Below are positions 56,156 to 64,000 of a stretch of 64,000 nucleotides of DNA, one piece after another. This DNA comes from Areca catechu (Eukaryota; Streptophyta; Magnoliopsida; Arecales; Arecaceae). A program made the translations under genes and the position numbers. How positions within the stretch are numbered: the stretch's first letter is position 1; each line of letters begins with the position of its first letter. The notes beneath the pieces are model-generated. The model was not told the origin of the DNA. It did not search any database and was given only the letters and a program-made list of their open reading frames with translations. Location of the stretch: the NCBI GenBank assembly GCA_021397845.1, contig CM038050.1, positions 108,303,891-108,367,890 of the forward strand, given 5' to 3'.

Positions 56156-57474
56156 GCAAACAATTAGACTCAGACCCGAACTACGAGTTTTCTAAACCGG
56201 TTAGTCCAAATAAACTGAGTTGACTAGATACAATCAAATCAACAGCTACTCTCTTCCACTGGCCAGTCAGGAGGTGGGTCTGTGGGAGGTTCCCCCAGCT
56301 TTCACTAGGTCCTAATTAAAAACCACAAGAACCGCTTTGGCTTGAGCCACTTAACCTCTATCCTTGACACCAGCTTTCAATAATAGATGAAGAAATGGGT
56401 TGCACAAGCTTTCCAATTGAATTGAACTGGAACCCTAGAGTTCCAAGCTAGTTGCCTAATCAAGGTGGCAAGCTAGATTGTAGTACTCTATACTTGGCCA
56501 GGTTTTAGAACAAGGGGAGTGTGAGATCCTGTCTCTGGCCTACCTAGGCCCGGTGGAATTGGCCCGATAGACGGATCAACACCCAAGCCCTTAGTCCCAA
56601 TTCTAGACACCAAGTAATAGGGCACACACAAGACTAGTTGACACAATGAGTTCACAATAACCCGGGCTCGACCAAATTGATGTCCCTAACCCACTAGGGC
56701 AATTAATGTCTAATCAATTTTAGTTAGGGATTGGATCGATATGCAATTTGGTGATTTTTGGGCTAGGGACAGGTGATGAAATCCTGACCCTATGTCAATT
56801 TCATGCCCTTAATTTGATTTGTCATGAGATGCATGCAAATTTCAAATTTCAGGTGCAGAAGTAGTGTGTTGCAGTTTAAAAGTGGTGTTGATAAGTGCAG
56901 AAAAAATGTCAGAAAAATCTAAAAAAATCACAGAAAACTCTTAAATTCTAGATGACATACCAGATGAAACAAAAATTCAAATAAAATCTTTACTATTCTA
57001 GGAAGATTCTGAAATGAAGATAATGAAAAGGAACAGAACATAACAGAAACCCTAATAACACTGATGGACTGCAGGAATTTTCATTTTTTTTTGTAAATTT
57101 TTTCTCAGATTGAAATTTAAAACGGTGATAAACAACTTAAATGGAACAGGAAAAAAATATTCCAACGAGGAATGTGATACTTGCCTTTGGAGTTGCAGGC
57201 GGATTACAGTCAGCCTACAGAAAATACAGCAAGCAGAAAAAAAAACAGAACGTGCCCAATGCAAAATTCACAAATGAAATCTAAGAAGTCCTTTGGCTTT
57301 CTTTTTCACGGGTCAATCACAATGGCACCCCGACACGCCTTAGGAGATTCCCGTGGAATGGGAAGAGAGGGTGTTTAAACCCTACTTTCTCCTAAGACCG
57401 GACGGCCTGGTAACGCCCCCGATCCAAGTACTTCAAGGACTTAATGCTATGCAATCAGGAACTTATTCTACCAT
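56156..57474 (-). other. Leader of element I
   Basis: It is noncoding and shares the AGGTGGGTCTGTGGGAGGTTCC-type stretch (about 56270-56295) with other elements of the lineage. Its distal half (57290-57420) contains CCCCGACACGCCTTAGGAG and inverted GGAAGAGAGG stretches, similar to 39045-39120 in the leader of L. So leaders of a gypsy and of an apparent copia share a short segment. Confidence 0.6.
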
Positions 57475-57486
57475 GCTCTGATACCA
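57475..57486 (-). other. Primer-binding site of element I
   Basis: GCTCTGATACCA on plus; minus TGGTATCAGAGC. The normal LTR end should lie 3 bases to the right, but only TGATG (57490-57494) fits before inverted LTR sequence begins. Confidence 0.9.
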
Positions 57487-58190
57487 GATTGATGAGTGAA
57501 TACAAATTTCCAGCACTTTTTCTATGTGTTTCTATGTGCCTATGTGGATCTTTGTGCCTAAGTGAACCTCTTCCTCTCCTCCACCATTTCTTCTCTAATC
57601 CTTCTCTTTTACTCTTCATCTTCCAAGCAATCCTCTTCCTTCAAAGCGAATTAAGGACATCCTCACAAGAAAAAGATCAACACCAACACAAGCTTCCACC
57701 ATGGTGCCAAGGATCATTTTCAACAAACTCTCCTTTTGAGTTCCATCAATCTTCTCACTTCTAATTAAGTTTCTAATCATCTTGGTTTTTTTGTTGCAGG
57801 GTTCTCTAGGCTCCAGATCTAAGAGGAAGGATTACTTGCTACAAACCAGAAAGTTAGAAGGCCCATCTTATGTGGTATGATCTTTCATTTGAGAACCTTA
57901 AGAGTGAATCCCTTGTGCTTGAGGTTTCAATGCTTGAACTCCTAGTATTTTAAGATCGGGATCATTAAATAGGGCTAGCTTGACTTGTGTGCGAATTCTA
58001 ATCTTGTCCTATTTCTTTAAGATTTTGATAGTCCTCCTAGCTGTTTTAAGTATAAGCATTTAGGGTTTCTTATTTAGATCTCCTTGATCTTATATGTTGA
58101 ATCACTCATATGCAAGTAGGAATTGCTAGTTAAATTTTGGTTAATCTCCTTTAGAGTTACATGTTTGCATCCTCATCATGCATATCCACC
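57487..58190 (+). repeat. LTR fragment of element I, inverted
   Basis: On the plus strand it aligns with the LTR of H from about 49178 (GATGAATAAA-like) through TCTATGTG repeats to its end, finishing TGCATATCCACC. It is therefore opposite to the gag-pro direction and to the LTR at 53325-54050. It also lacks U3. Confidence 0.82.
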
Positions 58191-58223
58191 AGTTTTCATA
58201 TCTTTGAATTCTTGATTGTGGTA

Positions 58224-58957
58224 ATGGCATTAAGTGGGTTCAAAATAGATTTTGAGAAGTACGATGGCAAGAGAGATTTTACCCTGTGGTAGCAAAGGTT
58301 AAAGATTTGCTGGTTCAACAAAGAATCTACAAGGTCTTGGTTAAAGAAAGACCAGAAAAGATTAATGTTGAAGAATGGGAAGAGTTAGAAGAGATTGCTT
58401 TCAGCACCATAAGGATGTGTTTAGCTGATCAGGTTTTACCTGAGGTGTGTTCAGAGACTACTACAAAGGGTCTTTGGAGAAGACTGGAGAACACATACAT
58501 GGAAAAGAACATGACAAATAAGCTATGGCTCAAGAAGCAATTATATAGCTTGAGAATGCCTGAAGGAGGAGACCTTGTTGCATATTTTCAAAAGTTCAAT
58601 CAGGTTTGTTCTGAGGTGATGAGTCTGGATATGAAGATAGACGAGGAGGATCGGGCATTGTTGTTGCTGTGTTCACTCCCTGGATCGTATGATGGTCTCA
58701 TAACAACTTTAGTTTATGGGAAGGAAACCCTAAACTATGAAGAGGTTATTGGTGGGCTCAGATCCAATGAGCAAAGGGAAAAGATCTGCAAAGGTAATCT
58801 TAATTCAGAGGTTCTTGCTATGAATAAGAGGCAAGGAAGATCCAAGGAAAGAACTAAGGGAAAGTCCAAAGGCAGATCTCAGTCTTGGAACCACAAGAGT
58901 TTGAAATGCTACAAGTGTCGTCAGCTTGGGGATATCAGGAAGAATTGTCCACTTTGA
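58224..58957 (+). pseudogene. gag of copia element J
   Basis: It starts MALSGFKIDFEKYDGKRDF at 58224, then one base is lost near 58288 (a stop follows in the first frame) and the reading continues from 58286 as VAKVKDLLVQQ. Copia gag motifs follow: EVCSETTTKGLWRRLE, LKKQLYSLRMPEG, and a basic region before a zinc knuckle CYKCRQLGDIRKNC (58908-58948). In the knuckle the expected His is replaced by Asp. It ends at 58957. Confidence 0.85.
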
Positions 58958-60045
58958 AAAATAGAAAAGGGGAGAGCCAACACTAATGGTGCTAATGCTT
59001 TGGAAAGAATGGAGAAGGAGTACTGGTTGTATCAGATGGATCAGTGGATTGGGAGAATACCTGAATTTTGGATTCTGCATGCTCATACCACTATACCTCA
59101 CATCAGGATTGGTTTTACACCTATGACAGGTCAGATGGAGGTAGTGTAAGTCTTGGTGATGATCATCCTTGTATGGTAGCTGGAGTAGGCACTATTAGGA
59201 TGATGATGTATGATGGAGTGATAAGGACTCTATCTAATGTCAAACATGTACCAGAATTGAAAAAGAATTTGATTTCTTTGGGCTACTTGGAAGAGCAGGG
59301 ATATGCTTTTAGTTGCCAATCTGATAGTGGATGTTTGAGAATTACCAAGAGAACTTTGGTAGTAATGAGAGGAAGAAGACTGAGCAACAATCTATACAGG
59401 ATGGAGGCTCAGTGGTAAGTGATAGTGCTGAAGTGCTTACAGCGGCACAGGAGGATCAGTTGAAGTATAAAATGTGGCACTATCAAATGGGTCATATGAG
59501 TGACCAAGGGCTCATGGAGTTAAGTAGAAGAGGGAACATCCCAGCTTTGAAAAAGGATGGAAATGACCTGTGTGAGCGGTGTATCTTTGGTAAACAGCCT
59601 AGAGTGAAATTTGCTGTTTGTACCAAGCCAAGTGAAGGAGTGCTGGATTTGGTACACTCGAATGTATGGGGACCAGCACATGTTTTATCTAGAGGTGGAG
59701 AAAGGTATTTTGTTACCTTCATTGATGACTTCTCTAGGAAACTGTGGGTGTATCTGATGAGGGAAAAATTAGATGTATTTGCTCGATTTAAAGCTTGGAA
59801 AGCTGAGGTAGAGAAGGAGACAGGAAGACATGTAAAGTGCCTTCAGACTGATAATGGTGGGGAGTACTCTAGTATGGAGTTTAGGAGTTACTATGAGCAA
59901 AATGGTATCAAACACCATTACACAGTAAGGATGACCCCACCCACAGCAGAATGGTGTCGCGGAAAGGCTGAACCGGATACTATTGGAGAGGGCAAGGAGT
60001 ATGAGGCTGTAGTCATCACTGCCAAAAACATTTTGGGGTGATGCT
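58958..60045 (+). pseudogene. Protease and integrase of copia element J
   Basis: MDSACSYHYTSH at 59068 contains the D-S-A active site of copia protease. The pre-integrase domain MWHYQMGHMSDQGLMEL follows (59470-59525) with C-x2-C (CERC, 59570), then the integrase core: HSNVWGPAHVLS, YFVTFIDDFSRKLWVYL and LQTDNGGEYSSMEF, with both aspartates and the E region visible. A frameshift near 59330-59410 and the change from VAERLN-type to CRGKAE at about 59955 break the product. Confidence 0.88.
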
Positions 60046-60600
60046 ATTACTCGGGCATGTTTTCTCATAAACAGGTCCCCTCACTTCAAGTTGGATGGTG
60101 GACTTCCAGAAGAAGCTTGGAGTGGGAAGAAGGTGGAGCTTGGCCACCTGAAAGTTTTTGGTTGCCTGGCTTATGTTCATGTGGAGGCAACTGAAAGAAG
60201 CAAGCTGGATCCTAAGTCAAAGAAATGATCTTTATAGGGTATCCACAAGGAGGTCAAAGGTTACCTACTATGGGATCCACAGTCTCAAAAGGCTGTGATC
60301 AGTAAGGAAGTCATTTTTTATGAGAGGAGCATCTTGGTGAAACCGGGGACTGCAACTGGAAATGCAGTCAATAAGATGAATAGAAGTGAGAGCCCATCAT
60401 AGTTGGAGGATAGGCCTTCAACATCAATTGGAAATGGAGTTTCAGTTGAGGTGGAGTTGGACAAGAAAGATTCTCTAGGAGTGGAGAGGCAAGAAGAATC
60501 AGCTGTTCAAAGGGAAGTGCAGGAGGAGCCACAAACAGTAGACTTGCAGGACAGTACAAGGGGAGTGGCATTGCATAAGCCTCAATGCATAATCCGGAAG
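60046..60600 (+). pseudogene. Integrase C-terminal region and linker of copia J
   Basis: The reading FLINRSPHFKLDG-like, then FGCLAYVHVEATE, then an acidic variable linker (EVELDKKDSLGVERQEE, 60440-60490). This is the usual low-conservation spacer between integrase and RT. Frameshifts at about 60230 and 60400. Confidence 0.7.
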
Positions 60601-61519
60601 CTGGTTAGATATGACATGGATGAAGCAATTTCATATGCTCTTTATATCTATGAATGGAGATCCAGAAAGTTTTGTAGAGGCCATGGAAAGTTCTGATAAA
60701 GAGTCATGGATACAAGGCATGATGGAGGAGATGGAATCTCTCAGGAGGAATCAGACATGGCAACTAGTGGATATACCTAGAGATGCTCATGCTATTAGCT
60801 CCAAATGGGTGTTCACTAAGAAATCATTACCTTCAGAGCAAGGTGGAGTAAGATACAAGGCATGATTGGTAGCAAAGGGATACTCACAAAGGGAAGGAGT
60901 TGACTATACATAAGTGTTTTCTCTTGTTGTATGCCATACTTTAATTCGGGTGTTGTTGTCTTTGGTGGCAAAACATAATTTGGAATTGGAGCAGATGGAT
61001 GTGAAGATAGCCTTTCTACATGGAAGACTGGAAGAAAAAATCTATATGAAGCAACCTGATGGCTTCATTGAGATTGGACAGGAGAACAAGGTATGTCTAC
61101 TTCAGAGATCATTGTATGGATTGAAACAATCACCTCGTCAGTGGTATCACAGATTTGATACATTTATCTTGAGCCTTGGATTTCTTAGATGTGAACATGA
61201 TTATTGTGTCTATATGAAGAATGTGGATACTATGGATGCTCTGTATTTACTTCTGTATGTGGATGGTATGTTGATAGCCAACAGAAGTAAGACAGCTGTG
61301 AAAGGGCTGAAGAGAGCATTATCTCAGGAATTTGAGATGAAGAACTTGGGATCAGCTCAGAAAATCCTTGGAATAGAGATTTGCAGGGATAGATGCAAAG
61401 GAATACTCTATTTATCACAAGGTGGGTACATTAAAAGGGTACTCGAGAGGTTTGGGATGGATAAGGCCAAACCTATGGAAACACCATTACCAGGGCATAT
61501 TTCTCTCTCAAAAAAATAG
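60601..61519 (+). pseudogene. Reverse transcriptase of copia element J
   Basis: It contains MEEMESLRRNQTWQLVDIP, KWVFTKK, QMDVKIAFLHGRLEEKIYM, LYGLKQSPRQWY and LLYVDGMLIA. The second aspartate of the YVDD catalytic box is Gly (GGT, about 61262), so this copy would be inactive even without the frameshifts at about 60690 and 60865-60915. RT palm and thumb motifs are otherwise in order up to 61519. Confidence 0.88.
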
Positions 61520-62280
61520 TGCCCCCAGTCAGAGGAGGAGAAAGAGTACATGGAAAGAGTTCCGTATGCCAATGTAGTGGGCAGTTTGATGTATGCTATG
61601 GTTTGTTGCAGGCCGGACATAGCATATGCTGTAAGCCAGGTGAGGATGTACATGGCTAATCCTGGGAAAGATACTGGAAGGCATTGAAGTGGATTTTGAG
61701 ATATCTGCAAGGGACTCAAAGACATGGACTGGTATTTGGTGGGCAGCTTGAAGGACATGAATGGAACTCCATAGAATCATGTGAGGATTTAGGTCCTTTG
61801 GAAGGGTTTGTTGATGCAAGCTATGTAGATGATCTTGGTACAAGAAGGTCTACAACAAGTTATCTCTTCTGCATGTATGGTGGACCAGTTTCTTAAAGAT
61901 CGGCCCTTCAACCTATTACTGCTTTGTCTACAATAGAAGCTGAGTATATAGGGATTACTGAAGCTGCAAAGGAAGCACTATGGCTGAGAAGGCTAGTGTC
62001 TGAAAAGGGGGTGAAATAGTGTATGGTGGTCCTGCACAGTGATAGCCAAAGTGCCATACACTTGACACAGAACCCAATCTATCATGTTAGGACCAAGCAT
62101 ATAGATGTGAGGTACCATAGAGTCAGGGAGCTAGTGGAGGAAGGAGAAGTGGCGTTGGTGAATGTTCATACAACGAAAAACCAGGTGGATGCACTTACGA
62201 AGGCTCTACCAAGGGATAGCTTCTACTCTTGTATGTGGTTAATGGGTTTAAGGAGTCTGACATATGCAGCCTTAAAGCAC
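61520..62280 (+). pseudogene. RNase H of copia element J
   Basis: It shows MKWILRYLQGTQRHGLVFG, GFVDASYVDDLGTRRSTTSY, then IEAEYIGITEAAKEALWLRR, LHSDSQSAIHLTQNPIYHVR and KHIDVRYHRVRELVEEGEV, with the D-E-D-D residues of RNase H present (VDAS, EAEY, DSQS, and late D). It ends YAALKHQGGDC at 62298, overlapping the polypurine tract AAGGTGGAGAT (62282-62292). Stops at about 61896 and 62018. Confidence 0.88.
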
Positions 62281-62292
62281 CAAGGTGGAGAT

Positions 62293-63149
62293 TGTTGAGT
62301 CTTAGGTGGTGCATTCATGGCTAGTTGGATCAATGTACATGTGTTGATATGGTTTATCATGGTTTTCCATGATGTGTCTAGGGCTAGGGTTGAGTCTGGT
62401 ATGAGTCCTAGGTGTTTAGGCTCAGTTTTGGTCTTTATGGGTCTTTGAGTCAGCTCTTCTATTGTAAGAGTCAACTCTGTTGGTTGGCACGTCTCAAACA
62501 GGTGATTGTGGACTGGATGGGTCGGCTCGGATGGATTCGGGTCGGCTCGGATGCACAGTCAGGAAACCTGTAGTCTGGATGGGTCGGCTCGGATGGATTC
62601 GGGTCGGCTCAGATGCACAGTTAGGAAACCTGCAGTCTGGATAGGTCAGCTCGAATGGATGCACTATCAGGAAACCTGTTGTCTGGACGGGTTGGCTCGG
62701 ATGGATTTGGGTCGGCTCGGATGCAAGGCCTAGTCGACTCTAATGTCTCGGGTCAGCTCGGATGACGGGTGAACTATTTTTTGAAAGATGCCAGCTAGGA
62801 GAGTTTTTGGGATCTCGGGCATGTGTGACCGAGGTATATATATATATTGTATTCTCGTAAGAGGGTGTAAGGTGTAACGAACTTCTTGGAGTGGAATTTC
62901 TTTCCCCCGTAAAAATTCCTCTATTTTTTTCTTTCTTCATCTCTTCTCCCATTCTAGGTGTTCTGTCTTCATAACCGTGAATCCTACCATGATCTCAATG
63001 AAGATTGCTGGCAGATGGTCATCCACAACCTAGTGATACGCTTCCGTGATTGCTTTGTTGATCAGGGCATTCGTTCTTGATCGGGAACAGGCTGTTCTAG
63101 AGGATTTGTTTTATCAAATCTAATTGGATTTGTAGCATAATTCTGAACA
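62293..63149 (+). repeat. 3' LTR of copia element J
   Basis: It starts TGTTGAGTCTTAGG and ends TTCTGAACA, 857 bp. It has one more (partial) minisatellite unit than the 5' LTR at 62515-62765, explaining the 40-bp length difference. Confidence 0.92.
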
Positions 63150-64000
63150 AAGTTTGGTGCATTCCTGGGTCACCAGCCCAAGAGTGTCATGACATTCTCT
63201 CTTCTAAGGTTGTCTACCTGAGGCACATACACTCAACGCCCTTTGGCCAAAATGAGCCCATATTTAGACCAGAATTGCCATGCCTTCCCTTCATCAATGA
63301 GTTGCTTCAAAGTGATAGCTGTGGGATCCTTCAGCAGTCTATCTCAAATTTTTGGCAGCAAAGTTGCTTGCACTTGGCTGACTCGCCCTTGCTCCACCAG
63401 CTTTAGAGCAGCAAGCTCGGCCTTCCGGCTCAAGGCATCGGCCACCTGGTTCATACGTCCTGTTTATATTTCAAGGTCATATCAAACTCTACTAAGAAGT
63501 CCTGCCGGCGAGCCTATTTTGGAGATAGCTTCTTCTGTGTTTAGAAGTAGCTGAGAGCCACATTATCGGTCCGCACCACGAATCATGACCCAAGGAGATA
63601 GTGCCTCCACACCCTTAGATAGTGAACCACCGCTATCATCTCCTTCTTATGAACAGTATATCACCTCTCTGTGTCATTCAGCTTTTAACTTTCAAATGCC
63701 ATTGGATGACCCTCCTAAACAAGGACTCCTCCATAGCAAAGTCTAAGGCATCAATATGGTCTTTGAAGGGTAAGTTATGATCTGGAAGTCGTAACACGGC
63801 TCCTCCATTACAACAGCTTTCAAATCCTTGAAAGATTCTTTGCACTTCAAAGACCATCCCATGATTGATCCTTCTTCAACAGTTCCATTAGTGGCGTAGC
63901 TCGATGAGAGTAGCCTATGATGAACCATCTATAGTAGTTAATAAGCCCTAAGAAAGATCATAGCTCCGTCACTTTAGTAGGGGCCTGCCACTCTTGTATA
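63150..64000 (-). pseudogene. RT end and RNase H of gypsy element G
   Basis: The minus-strand reading, from 64000 downward: WFIIDYSR, CKESFKDLKAVVMEEPCYDF, HPMAFES-KLNDTER, HYLRVWRHYLLGS, DNVALSYF-TQKKLSPK, ARRQDFLVEFDMTLKYK, then ALSRKAELAALKLVEQ and LLKDPTAITLKQLIDEG. This is the RT thumb, RNase H and connection of a chromovirus-type gypsy pol, leading to the integrase zinc finger at 63150. Many stops. It runs out of the window. Confidence 0.85.

Larger units (their letters stand above)
53325..58190 (-). mobile_element. Ty3/gypsy element I with oppositely oriented LTR remnants
   Basis: It is inserted in the leader of copia J with a perfect TSD AGTTT (53320-53324 and 58191-58195). Minus-strand order: inverted LTR fragment (58190-57487), primer-binding site, leader, gag, protease, start of RT (to 54051), then an LTR fragment in normal orientation (54050-53325). 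RT core, RNase H and integrase are missing. Both outer ends are LTR 3' ends (CATCCTCAT...CCAC). Confidence 0.85.
52443..63149 (+). mobile_element. Ty1/copia element J, hosting gypsy I
   Basis: LTRs at 52443-53259 and 62293-63149 bound a gag-protease-integrase-RT-RNase H series in copia order. GAGTT (52438-52442) and AAGTT (63150-63154) form a TSD with one mismatch. Removing J restores the integrase zinc-finger reading of G (...MHQ then TLAILERAYYW). Gypsy I occupies 53325-58190 in the leader. Confidence 0.92.

Noticed and set aside
1..64000. tRNA genes suggested by tRNA-complementary motifs
   Set aside because: The TGGTATCAGAGC sites are 12-base primer-binding sites next to LTR ends; no cloverleaf-forming sequence surrounds them.

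Overview
This window looks like nuclear DNA of a flowering plant from a gene-poor, heterochromatin-like region. I found no supportable host gene, rRNA or tRNA gene. Almost every stretch can be assigned to LTR retrotransposons: Ty3/gypsy chromoviruses and Tat-like elements, and Ty1/copia elements. There is also one short L1-type LINE end. The repeated primer-binding motif TGGTATCAGAGC (complementary to plant initiator-Met tRNA), LTR pairs with TG...CA ends and 5-bp target-site duplications (TSDs) support this. All coding regions are broken by stops, frameshifts or deletions. The nearest to intact is a 515-codon gag-protease frame at 54608-56155 (minus). The species cannot be named from what is visible. 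Element letters (A-N) are my own labels. Layout, left third: a solo or 3' LTR of family C (1-1348) abuts a minus-strand copia element M (1349-3819, resuming at 17197-17305). M is split by gypsy element A (3820-17196), and A is split by gypsy element B (8527-14933). A and B are non-autonomous. Each keeps gag and the integrase tail plus chromodomain, but protease, RT, RNase H and most of integrase are replaced by an acidic linker found in both. Minus-strand gypsy D (17306-23529) keeps gag, protease and part of integrase, lacks RT, and carries a solo LTR (19188-20978) in gag. Layout, middle: two Tat-like modules, N1 (23530-30170) and N2 (about 30120-37690), each hold a tandem array of ~56-58 bp half-units followed by a decayed antisense ORF. 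N1 also has an integrase and hosts a compact non-autonomous LTR element E with a GC-rich cargo (26757-29268). N2 hosts two family-C LTR insertions. Copia-type fragments L (37731-40935) and K (40936-44960) and a LINE end (about 45000-46220) follow. Layout, right third: minus-strand gypsy G (about 46670 to beyond the window end) is interrupted twice. The first block (47368-51426) combines gypsy H and LTR element F. The second is copia J (52443-63149), itself interrupted by gypsy I (53325-58190), whose two LTR remnants face opposite ways. The nesting order, read from TSDs, gives relative ages: G before J before I; M before A before B; N1 before E and D. None of the elements looks able to move by itself, but several share a primer-binding site, 3' polypurine region and an LTR motif, which suggests that a common autonomous partner elsewhere mobilised them.
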